Shown here: positions 1 through 6,457 of the stretch, one piece after another
Position numbering within the stretch: the first letter of the stretch is position 1
Layout: the number at the start of each line of letters is the position of its first letter
NCBI GenBank assembly: GCA_021816665.1
Contig: JAKAXI010000082.1
Location: 1 to 7,802, forward strand
Reading direction: 5' to 3'
DNA length: 7,802 nucleotides
Origin: Bacillota bacterium
GTDB lineage: Bacteria > Bacillota > Bacilli > Alicyclobacillales > Alicyclobacillaceae
Made by a program: the position numbers and the translations under genes
Notes under the pieces: generated by a model
Database searches by the model: none
What the model was told of the DNA's origin: nothing
What the model saw: the letters and a program-made list of their open reading frames with translations, nothing else

Positions 1-37
1 TTCCGATCTCAAGTGCAGGGACTGCACGCTAGGTGTT

Positions 38-1636
38 TTACTCCATGACCGGAACTGCAGCTGCGCCCTTTGGCTTGAGCCTGCGGCTGGCGCGTATTGC
101 AGCCTCTTTTTTGCTGCCAAAGAACAGCACAAGAACAAACGCTACCGTCGTAAGGCCCGCGGCGACCCAGAACGCGTCGTTCATCCCCATCACAAAGGCG
201 TGCGCCTGCAGAACGCCGGACATCTCCGCAACCGCCGCCACCTGGGCGTGAGCCGGTGACATCCCCTGCGCTTCAAACGCCTGCACCATTCTGGCGATGT
301 CCTGTCCCTGCGGCGTGAACGGCGTGACGTTCTGCGCCATGACCGCGAAGTGAAACTTCTCACGCTGGTCGAGAATACTCGTCAAAACCGCGACTCCGAG
401 AGAGGACGCGACTTGGCGAGAGGTGTTCGAGACGGCCGACCCTTGACTGATTAACCGTGGCGGCAACAAGTTCATACCAGCCGTCATAATCGGCATCATC
501 GTCAATCCCATCGCGACCTGTCGAAAAAGATACAACCACTGCACGTGCCCGACAGAGGTAGCCGGTGACAGTCGCGTGAAGCCGATGGTGACGATCGTCA
601 TCCCCGCAAGTCCGACAATACCAAGCGGACGCGCGCCGATGCGGTCGAACAACCGGCCAGCGATAGGCATCATGACAGCGCTGCCGAGCGCCGCCGGCAT
701 CATCAACAGACCAGTGCGCATAGCCGACAGCCCGACAATGTTTTGCAGGTAAATCGGCAGAAAGAAAATCCCCGTAAAGAGCGCAATTTGAATCAATCCA
801 CCGATGATGGTACTCATGGTGAACAAATAGTCTCCGAAGACTCGGAAGTCGATCATCGGATGCTCCATGTTCAGTTCAACAATCACCAGAGACACTACAC
901 AGATGATTCCAAGTGCCACAAACCCGAACACCTTCGGCGAACTCCAGCCGTCTGCTGCGACGTTGTTGAGACCGTACAGCAAGCTGAAAAACCCGACGGT
1001 GGAAAGCGTAAATCCCCACTTGTCAAAACGCTGTGAGGTGTGGTGAGCAAACTCGTGCATGAACATGAGCCCGAGAATCAACTCGATGATGCCGATCGGC
1101 ACGTTCAGATAGAAGATGAGCCGCCAACTCGCGTACTCCACTAGGTAGCCGCTCAAAGTCGGGCCAATGGCAGGGGCGACCATGATCGAGATCCCGAAGA
1201 TCCCCATGACAGACCCGCGGCGGTCCGGCGGAAAGATGCGGAAGATCATCGCCTGTGCCACAGGCATCATCAGCCCGCCGCCAATGGCCTGGATGAGCCG
1301 GAACGTAATAATCGAACCTGTGCTCCACGAAGCTCCACAGAGCGCAGAACCGAGGGTAAACACGGTGAGAGCAAACAGAAACAAGTGTTTGGCGCCGAAT
1401 CGGTCCGTGAGCCAGCCGGAGATGGGAATCATCACGCCCATCATCAGCATGTAGCCGGTCAGCACCCACTGGATCTGCGTCGTCGTGGCGTTGAAGGCAT
1501 TTTCCATGGTAGGAATGGCGACGTTGACCACGCTGGTGTCAAGCACCGCCATGAACACGCCAAGTACAATGATAAACACCTGCAACCCAGGTGACTTCAT
1601 TCGGCTGATTTCATACTCGTGCTGTGCGTGTTCCAT
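38..1636 (-). CDS. DHA2 family multidrug MFS exporter (EmrB/QacA type)
   Basis: Probable drug/proton antiporter of the inner membrane, 532 aa from the chosen ATG, the usual size for 14-helix DHA2 transporters. Visible family motifs (numbered from that ATG): LDTSVVNVAIP at 32-42 (motif D1), GWLTDRFGAKH at 74-84 (motif A, loop 2-3), an antiporter motif C region at about 148-165 (VAPAIGPTLSGYL), and WRLIFYLNVPIG at 171-182. The C-terminal half is a run of hydrophobic segments ending in a basic tail. The substrate cannot be read from sequence. Start choice: the reading frame stays open to a TTG at 1720, but the promoter -35 and -10 boxes lie inside that extension, so it cannot be translated from this promoter. 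The ATG at 1636 has AAGGGAG eight bases upstream. The gene is transcribed away from map and is probably controlled by a repressor binding the palindrome in its promoter. No EmrA-type partner or regulator is in the window. Confidence 0.93.
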   Translation of the reverse strand: MEHAQHEYEISRMKSPGLQVFIIVLGVFMAVLDTSVVNVAIPTMENAFNATTTQIQWVLTGYMLMMGVMIPISGWLTDRFGAKHLFLFALTVFTLGSALCGASWSTGSIITFRLIQAIGGGLMMPVAQAMIFRIFPPDRRGSVMGIFGISIMVAPAIGPTLSGYLVEYASWRLIFYLNVPIGIIELILGLMFMHEFAHHTSQRFDKWGFTLSTVGFFSLLYGLNNVAADGWSSPKVFGFVALGIICVVSLVIVELNMEHPMIDFRVFGDYLFTMSTIIGGLIQIALFTGIFFLPIYLQNIVGLSAMRTGLLMMPAALGSAVMMPIAGRLFDRIGARPLGIVGLAGMTIVTIGFTRLSPATSVGHVQWLYLFRQVAMGLTMMPIMTAGMNLLPPRLISQGSAVSNTSRQVASSLGVAVLTSILDQREKFHFAVMAQNVTPFTPQGQDIARMVQAFEAQGMSPAHAQVAAVAEMSGVLQAHAFVMGMNDAFWVAAGLTTVAFVLVLFFGSKKEAAIRASRRLKPKGAAAVPVME

Positions 1637-1691
1637 CACTCGCGCTCCCTTACCTTGACCTTGAGGGCCGAAGTTGCGAACCCCAGCAATC

Positions 1692-1720
1692 ATTTTATCG
1701 AATAACAATTCGATTGCCAA
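1692..1720 (-). promoter_or_regulatory. sigmaA-type promoter of the MFS exporter gene
   Basis: On the minus strand there is TTGGCA (1720-1715), a 17-base spacer and TAAAAT (1697-1692): five of six matches to each consensus box at ideal spacing. The start point should fall around 1680-1685, leaving a leader of roughly 45-50 bases before the ATG at 1636. The spacer is almost entirely filled by a palindrome, listed separately. Confidence 0.75.
1697..1714. promoter_or_regulatory. palindromic operator inside the exporter promoter
   Basis: The 18-bp sequence ATCGAATAACAATTCGAT is a perfect 7+4+7 inverted repeat that fills the spacer between the -35 and -10 boxes. A second inverted pair, ATTTTAT (1692-1698) and ATAAAAT (1721-1727), frames it. 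A protein bound here would block RNA polymerase. Size and symmetry fit a dimeric MarR- or TetR-family repressor, which commonly control DHA2 exporters. That family assignment is inference; no such regulator is encoded in the window. Confidence 0.65.
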
Positions 1721-1837
1721 ATAAAATTGACAATGCGTTGCCAGACCGCAACTGTTGAACTCTCAGTGTGCGGCCTTCCTGCGGATTGTGATACAGTGAA
1801 CCTTGAAGCATCATACCGCCCTGACATGTAGACATTC

Positions 1838-1845
1838 AAGGAGGA
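1838..1845 (+). promoter_or_regulatory. ribosome binding site that selects the TTG start of map
   Basis: AAGGAGGA lies seven bases before the TTG at 1853 but 16 bases before the first ATG at 1862. It therefore supports the TTG, which gives the N-terminus MIIMKSRYEI typical of Bacillus-type MAPs. Confidence 0.8.
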
Positions 1846-1852
1846 ACCACAC

Positions 1853-2599
1853 TTGATCATTATGAAGAGCCGCTACGAAATTGACCTGATGCGCGAAGCA
1901 GGAAAAGTCGTAGCCGCCTGTCACGCGGGACTTGCAGAGTTCATTAAACCCGGAGTCACAACGGCCCAAATTGACGCCTTCGTCGAGTCGTTCATTGAGG
2001 GCCACGGCATGATCCCGGCGCAAAAAGGTTATAAAGGCTACCCCTACGCAGCCTGCACATCAGTGAATGACGTGATCTGCCACGGTTTCCCGGGCGGCTA
2101 TGTACTTCAAGACGGCGACATCATCACCGTTGATATGGTGGCACTGCACAAGGGTCTGCACGCCGACTCTGCGTGGAGCTACGCGGTCGGAGACGTTTCA
2201 CCGGAAGCGACGCGGCTGCTCGAGGTGACGAAGAAGTCGCTGTTTGTCGGTATTGAGCAGGCAGTCGTCGGAAACCAGATCTCGGACATCGGACACGCCA
2301 TTCAAACTTATGTAGAAGCTGAAGGACTGTCCGTTGTCCGCGATTTCATCGGCCACGGCATCGGCCGCGAAATGCACGAGAGTCCAGAAGTGCTGCACTA
2401 CGGGCCGCCGCACAAAGGTCCGCGTATCCGCCGCGGCATGACGTTCACCATCGAACCGATGGTGAACACCGGCAGCTACGAGACCACGGTGGACGCTGAC
2501 GGTTGGACCGCGCGTACCGTCGACGGGAGCCTCAGCACGCAGTACGAGCACACGCTCTACATCACCGACAACGGACCTGAAATCTTGACACAGTTGTAA
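1853..2599 (+). CDS. map: type I methionine aminopeptidase
   Basis: Cytosolic dinuclear metalloprotease that removes the initiator methionine from new proteins. At 248 aa it has the standard length of the short bacterial type I enzyme, and its whole sequence resembles B. subtilis MapA (compared from memory). All five metal ligands can be placed: D94 (ITVDMVAL), D105 (HADSAW), H168 (FIGHGIGR), E201 (TIEPMV) and E232 (QYEHT). The substrate-contacting histidines H77 (VICHGFPG) and H175 (REMHES) are also present. The normally small residue after the first ligand (D-x-G in many MAPs) is replaced, giving VDMVAL. The TTG start is fixed by the RBS. The gene stands alone, not next to secY-adk-infA where the housekeeping copy usually sits, so it may be a second copy; this cannot be decided from the window. 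A weak extended -10-like TGA-TACAGT at 1789-1797 is the best promoter candidate. Confidence 0.96.
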   Translation: MIIMKSRYEIDLMREAGKVVAACHAGLAEFIKPGVTTAQIDAFVESFIEGHGMIPAQKGYKGYPYAACTSVNDVICHGFPGGYVLQDGDIITVDMVALHKGLHADSAWSYAVGDVSPEATRLLEVTKKSLFVGIEQAVVGNQISDIGHAIQTYVEAEGLSVVRDFIGHGIGREMHESPEVLHYGPPHKGPRIRRGMTFTIEPMVNTGSYETTVDADGWTARTVDGSLSTQYEHTLYITDNGPEILTQL

Positions 2600-2644
2600 C
2601 CACGACTGGACATCGCACCGCCACTGTAAGCCAAGCCGTTTGCG

Positions 2645-2669
2645 AGGCGGCCCGTGTCGCGGGTCGCCT
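2645..2669. terminator. hairpin between convergent map and ferritin/VIT1 genes
   Basis: AGGCGGCCCG (2645-2654) pairs with CGGGTCGCCT (2660-2669), ten pairs including one G-U, around a five-base loop. It lies 45 bases past the map stop and reaches into the last codon (TAA, 2671-2669) of the gene on the other strand, so it could serve both. Neither side has a good T-run, so it may be a weak terminator or a 3'-end stabiliser. Confidence 0.5.
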
Positions 2670-3841
2670 TATAGGTGGGCGTGAAACACGGTTGCACCGA
2701 TCACGCCAAGTGCGTACGACACAACACCGACGATGACACCTACTGCCGTCATCTCCAAACCGCTCGCCCACCAACTGCGCACGGTAATGAGCGACTTTGC
2801 GGCACCGACCGCAAAGTGTGCCGCGATGCTGATGATGGCTGCGGCGATCATCGCAGGAATACCCTTCATAAAGAAAAACGGGATCAGCGGAATGATCCCG
2901 CCGACCAGCGTAGATGCGCTGCCAAACAGGGCTGACCGCCACGGGCTGCCTGTGCTCGTCTCGTGAATGCCAAGTTCCTCCGCAGCCATCGTCTTGAGCA
3001 ACTCATCGGGGTCACTCGCAATGCGGTCCGCAATGTCCTTAGCCTCCGAAGTCGAGAAGCCCTTCAGTTCGTACAAGAGCGCAAGCTCTTCCGCCTCGTG
3101 CGCGGGGTCTTCTGCAATTTCCTGCCGCTCCCGCGAAAGCTCGCTCTCCATCAGTTCATTTTCCGACTTGGTCGCAAGCCACGCTCCGGCGCCCATCGAC
3201 AGTGTGCTGGCAAGTGCGCCAAACAGACCGCTCAACAGCACGGTGTTGTCGTTCGCTGTAAAACCGGCGACACCGGCAATGATCCCGAAGATGGCCCCAA
3301 GTCCATCGTTGACGCCGTATACAGCATCCCCGACCCAGTCGCCGCTGTTGCCGCGGTGCCGCTCCTCGCCCCACAGGCCGTGAAGTCGGCTCTTCGCTGA
3401 CCCGGCGGGCCGCTTCGCCAGGTCGGTCACAACGGAATCGTGATCGGCTTCATCTTTGTCGATTACGTCGAGCACCTGCACGATGTCTGGGTCGTCGATC
3501 ACGTTGCGCTGCGATTGATACCAGGCCGCGTTACCGTTCTCAACCTCCTCAATCTGCTGCAACAGGATTGCCTGAGGTACGCCTTTGCGATTTCGCATCG
3601 TTGTGGCGGCGACCGGGATAGAGGCCTGCAGGTCTGAAATGTCGACTCCCTGGGCCTGCAAGCGCTCCTCCCACAAGCGAGCGTGCTTGCGTTCTACGTC
3701 AACGAGTTGACTGAGGATTTGCCGGCGACGGTCGTCGCTCTCCATGTCTGCGGCCGCCTGATAAAGTTGTACTGCCATCATTTCACGACGCCAGTTCTCT
3801 TTCAGCGTTTTGATCAGATATGCCTGATTTCCCTGAATCAC
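2669..3841 (-). CDS. ferritin-like/rubrerythrin-VIT1 fusion, membrane iron exporter (MbfA-like)
   Basis: Two-part protein of 390 aa. Residues below are numbered from the alternative ATG at 3868 (399 aa). The first ~150 residues are a ferritin-like helical bundle with di-iron ligands: E29, E59-x2-H62 (VERKH), acidic residues at 107-110, and E140-x2-H143 (DEADH). The rest is a VIT1/CCC1 transporter: the signature GDAVYGVNDGLGAIFG at 180-195, SMGAGAWLATKSE at 224-236, a Glu-rich cytosolic metal-binding stretch at about 237-266, then three membrane segments at about 312-398. This layout matches alphaproteobacterial MbfA, a membrane-bound ferritin that exports iron and protects against peroxide; that role here is inference. 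Start: the ATG at 3868 has no RBS, whereas GGAGGTGG (3859-3852) precedes a GTG at 3841 by ten bases and that GTG overlaps the TOPRIM stop as GTGA. The spacing is long, so the ATG stays possible. It is the last gene of the thr unit. Confidence 0.9.
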   Translation of the reverse strand: MIQGNQAYLIKTLKENWRREMMAVQLYQAAADMESDDRRRQILSQLVDVERKHARLWEERLQAQGVDISDLQASIPVAATTMRNRKGVPQAILLQQIEEVENGNAAWYQSQRNVIDDPDIVQVLDVIDKDEADHDSVVTDLAKRPAGSAKSRLHGLWGEERHRGNSGDWVGDAVYGVNDGLGAIFGIIAGVAGFTANDNTVLLSGLFGALASTLSMGAGAWLATKSENELMESELSRERQEIAEDPAHEAEELALLYELKGFSTSEAKDIADRIASDPDELLKTMAAEELGIHETSTGSPWRSALFGSASTLVGGIIPLIPFFFMKGIPAMIAAAIISIAAHFAVGAAKSLITVRSWWASGLEMTAVGVIVGVVSYALGVIGATVFHAHL

Positions 3842-4212
3842 GGGCGGTGGTCCACCTCCGTTAACCATTTTGGGTCTACATCGAAATGCGCGTTTGCGAG
3901 CGCCTTGGCCAGCACATGCAGCGGTGTGCGCGCAACTTCGCGGTACATTTTCTGTGTGTACACGTGCCTAGCACGCGGCAACTCCCGTCGCAACTGTCTG
4001 CGCAACTTCATCCCAGACTCGTCAGCATCTACGAACACGTACACGTCTTCGTCTTCGAGCCGTTCGGCTATTTCTAGTAATTCCTCGTACCCGATCGTCC
4101 CGCGCGTGCAGACAAATGAAACGGGCTCGCGCAGCACCTGCTCGAGCCTCTCGCGGTCTGTTTTTCCTTCGACAATCAGCACCTTTTCACCGACAGGTTC
4201 GACCTTGAACAA
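3838..4212 (-). CDS. small TOPRIM-domain protein (YusF-like)
   Basis: Stand-alone TOPRIM protein of 124 aa, the fold of primases, topoisomerases, OLD nucleases and RNase M5. The metal-binding motifs are intact: KVLIVEGKTD at 10-19 with the conserved E15, and VYVFVDADESG at 57-67 with the D62-x-D64 pair and G67. The C-terminal third (QKMYREVARTPLHVLAKAL) is conserved in the small Bacillus YusF-type proteins as I recall them; their function is not established, though a nucleotidyl-transfer or nuclease role is plausible from the fold. Start: the frame is open to an ATG at 4287, but that would overlap thrB by 64 bases without an RBS. AGGAGG at 4225-4220 lies seven bases before a TTG at 4212 and overlaps the thrB stop (TAGGAGG). 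Its stop overlaps the likely GTG start of the next gene, so all four genes are probably cotranscribed and coupled. Confidence 0.88.
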   Translation of the reverse strand: MFKVEPVGEKVLIVEGKTDRERLEQVLREPVSFVCTRGTIGYEELLEIAERLEDEDVYVFVDADESGMKLRRQLRRELPRARHVYTQKMYREVARTPLHVLAKALANAHFDVDPKWLTEVDHRP

Positions 4213-4219
4213 GCGGATG

Positions 4220-4225
4220 CCTCCT
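4220..4225 (-). promoter_or_regulatory. ribosome binding site of the TOPRIM gene, overlapping the thrB stop
   Basis: On the minus strand TAGGAGG contains both the thrB stop codon TAG and a full AGGAGG. The TTG at 4212 follows after seven bases, which favours it over the longer ATG-started frame and implies tight linkage to thrB translation. Confidence 0.8.
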
Positions 4226-5153
4226 ACACGTCCTCCCGGACAGCCACTGTCTGCGTGAGGCACGGCCGGTACACCTCTGTACGGCACGGGATGCCGTTTT
4301 CACGCCAGGAGAGCGTCATTTGGTCCGCGACCTGCCAGGCGGCGACTTCGTCCGTACACCAGGCGAGAAGCGATGGCCCAGCCCCGCTCAGCGTCAGTGC
4401 CAGTGCGCCGCTGCGCAGTGCCGCATGCCGTACGTCATCATATCCGGGAACCAAGGAACGTCGATACGGCTCATGCAACCTGTCGGAGAACCCACCCCGC
4501 AGTAATTCTAGGTTGCCAGTGCAAAGAGCGAGTGTCAACCTCGAGGCCTGGGCGATGTTATAGACCGCGTCCGCCCGCGTGACGGTCGAAGGTACGACCG
4601 TGCGCGACTGCTCGGTATGCAATGTGAAGTACGGCACAGCGACGACGAAGTACAGCTTGTCCGGAACTGGGATGGCGAGTGTATGCGTGCCGTTGTCGTC
4701 GACATAGCTGAGACTGGCGCCACCCGTCAAGGCGGGCGCAACGTTGTCCGGGTGCCCCTCAAGTTCAACCGCCAAGTCGAGTAGTTCCCTACGCGACAGG
4801 GACTTTCCTCCTGCTACAGCGACCAGTTCGTTGGCGAGCAACAAGCCGCCGACGATCGCCGAAGCGCTGGAGCCAAGCCCCGAGGCAACCGGAATGTGGT
4901 TTTCGAGGGTGAGTTTCCACTCCCGTTCGACCCCAGGGTTCCCTGCTCGCTCGAACAGGACGTCCATCGCCTGCACCACAGCGTTCTCCCGGGTGGTGGG
5001 CAAGAGGTTCGCGGACTCGCCCGTGATCTCGATCGAAAACGGATACCCTGTCTCGACCCACATCTCGTTGTAGACATCAAGGGCCAAGCCCATACAGTCA
5101 AAGCCCGGCCCCAGGTTCGCGGACGTAGCTGGGACTCGAACGTAATACTTCAT
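4224..5153 (-). CDS. thrB: homoserine kinase
   Basis: GHMP-family kinase that phosphorylates L-homoserine with ATP to O-phosphohomoserine, the substrate of the upstream thrC product; cytosolic. At 309 aa it has normal length. GHMP motif 1 is [12 protein letters not shown] at 8-19; motif 2, the phosphate-binding loop, is [12 protein letters not shown] at 88-99; EGHPDN at 132-137 is typical of bacterial ThrB active sites; motif 3 is LSGAGPS at 255-261. Its ATG overlaps the thrC stop as ATGA, and GGAG lies eight bases upstream inside thrC, so translation is probably coupled to thrC. No residues appear missing. Confidence 0.97.
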   Translation of the reverse strand: MKYYVRVPATSANLGPGFDCMGLALDVYNEMWVETGYPFSIEITGESANLLPTTRENAVVQAMDVLFERAGNPGVEREWKLTLENHIPVASGLGSSASAIVGGLLLANELVAVAGGKSLSRRELLDLAVELEGHPDNVAPALTGGASLSYVDDNGTHTLAIPVPDKLYFVVAVPYFTLHTEQSRTVVPSTVTRADAVYNIAQASRLTLALCTGNLELLRGGFSDRLHEPYRRSLVPGYDDVRHAALRSGALALTLSGAGPSLLAWCTDEVAAWQVADQMTLSWRENGIPCRTEVYRPCLTQTVAVREDV

Positions 5154-6277
5154 AAAGAAGACTCCAATACTTGTGACACGGCGTGCATGTTGGCGTCGAC
5201 GACCTCTGTCTGCGACCGGCTCAACTTCATGGCGCTGTCTGGGTCTTTCAAACCGTTGCCGGTCAGTACGCAGACAATCGTCTGCCCGCGCTCGATGCGG
5301 CCTGCCTCTGCAAGTTGCAAGAGACCTGCGACGGAGGCAGCGGAAGCCGGTTCCGCCAACACCCCTTCTGTGGCAACCAACTGATAAGCCTCTCGAATCT
5401 GGTCGTCAGTCACCGACTCGATGGCCCCTCCGGAGTCGCGCGCTGCTGCGACCGCGAGGTCCCAAGACGCTGGCTTGCCAATGCGGATAGCCGTGGCGAA
5501 GGTCTCAGGGTGGTCGATCGGCTCGCCCCTGACAATCGCAGCCGCCCCCTCGGCCTCAAAGCCGAACATGCGCGGGGTGTTCTTGACTTTGCCTCCGTCA
5601 CGGTAGGCGCGGAACCCTTTCCAGTACGCGCTAATATTCCCTGCGTTTCCGACAGGGATGCAGAGCAGGTCCGGCGCCTGTCCAAGTGCGTCGCACACTT
5701 CGAAGGCGGCGGTCTGCTGACCGTCTAATCGATACGGGTTAATCGAGTTCACGACAGTGACGGGCATGGTCTCACTGAGCTCGCGGACAAGTGTCAGCGC
5801 CTCGTCAAAGTTGCCGCGGATCGCGATAATTTTCGCTCCGTACATCATCGCCTGCGCGAGTTTTCCGAGCGCGACGTAACCGTCCGGGATTAAAATGACA
5901 GCCTGTAGTCCTGCACGTCCGGCATACGCAGCCGCGGCGGCCGACGTGTTTCCGGTCGATGCACAGATCACGGTTTTCGACCCCGCCTCTGCCGCCTTCG
6001 CGACGGCGAGAACCATGCCGCGGTCCTTAAACGATCCGGTCGGGTTCGCTCCCTCGTACTTGAGGTAAACGTCCGCCCCCAATCGTTCACTGAGACGCAC
6101 CGAGGGAATCAAAGGCGTATTTCCTTCACACAGGGACAATCGCGGGGTTTGCTCATTTAACGGCAGCCAGTCTGCGTAACGGTTAAGAATCCCACTCCAT
6201 CTCTCTGTACTTCGGTCTACGTGCGCGACGTCGGCCGCCTCCTCTCTGGCGGGCCAGCCGCTCTCGCAGCTGGTCAA
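5150..6277 (-). CDS. thrC: threonine synthase
   Basis: PLP-dependent enzyme converting O-phosphohomoserine to threonine and phosphate. Visible: EGNTPLIP at 51-58, the PLP lysine K84 in [10 protein letters not shown] (79-88), [11 protein letters not shown] at 106-116, the glycine loop PVGNAGN at 208-214 that holds the cofactor phosphate, and LTGNGLKDP at 338-346. It resembles the short Bacillus-type ThrC, which starts near residue 26 here, so the predicted protein (375 aa) has about 24 extra N-terminal residues. The start is uncertain: the TTG at 6277 is the only ATG/GTG/TTG in frame after an upstream TAA, and it lies only ~8 bases past the expected transcription start. A strong AGAGAGGAGG (6247-6238) inside the extension has no normal in-frame start after it. 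First gene of the thrC-thrB-TOPRIM-VIT1 unit; hom is not adjacent. Confidence 0.95.
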   Translation of the reverse strand: MTSCESGWPAREEAADVAHVDRSTERWSGILNRYADWLPLNEQTPRLSLCEGNTPLIPSVRLSERLGADVYLKYEGANPTGSFKDRGMVLAVAKAAEAGSKTVICASTGNTSAAAAAYAGRAGLQAVILIPDGYVALGKLAQAMMYGAKIIAIRGNFDEALTLVRELSETMPVTVVNSINPYRLDGQQTAAFEVCDALGQAPDLLCIPVGNAGNISAYWKGFRAYRDGGKVKNTPRMFGFEAEGAAAIVRGEPIDHPETFATAIRIGKPASWDLAVAAARDSGGAIESVTDDQIREAYQLVATEGVLAEPASAASVAGLLQLAEAGRIERGQTIVCVLTGNGLKDPDSAMKLSRSQTEVVDANMHAVSQVLESSL

Positions 6278-6291
6278 AATTGATTAGTCCT

Positions 6292-6320
6292 ATTATTCAT
6301 AGAATGTCGTCTGCTGTCAA
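6292..6320 (-). promoter_or_regulatory. sigmaA promoter of the thrC operon
   Basis: Minus-strand TTGACA (6320-6315, perfect), a 17-base spacer and AATAAT (6297-6292, five of six). The expected start point is about 6284-6286. There is no room for a T-box or riboswitch leader between it and the thrC frame, so threonine feedback, if any, must act on initiation or on the enzymes. Confidence 0.75.
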
Positions 6321-6443
6321 CGCAAATGACCGGCCTGAACCGACCGGCGTGGCTTGTCAGAGAGCCTTTTCTCGCCTGCGTAACTGACACCTGTCCACCC
6401 ATCCCGTCAAGCCGCGTCATAGAGTGAGAAAAGTGACGAGGAG

Positions 6444-6450
6444 AGGAGGA
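6444..6450 (+). promoter_or_regulatory. strong ribosome binding site of the Gly/Tyr-rich gene
   Basis: AGGAGGA seven bases before the ATG at 6458 is near-ideal and is the main reason to accept this low-complexity reading frame as a translated gene. Confidence 0.75.
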
Positions 6451-6457
6451 TACGCGC

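Noticed and set aside
13..27. Small hairpin GTGCAG-GGA-CTGCAC downstream of the exporter stop
   Set aside because: Only six pairs and no T-run after it on the minus strand; too weak to call a terminator, and it is near a possible assembly edge.
1727..1755. Perfect TTGACA on the plus strand as a -35 for map
   Set aside because: At 16-18 bases spacing there is no acceptable -10 (AACTGT or similar), and the bases overlap the arm of the exporter operator.
4213..4287. Longer N-terminus of the TOPRIM protein from an ATG at 4287
   Set aside because: It would overlap thrB without a ribosome binding site, and the extra residues are the other-frame reading of the thrB C-terminus.
6327..6347. Direct repeat GACCGGC-N7-GACCGGC between thrC and the Gly-rich gene
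   Set aside because: Two short GC-rich copies only; it could be an operator but there is nothing else to support it.
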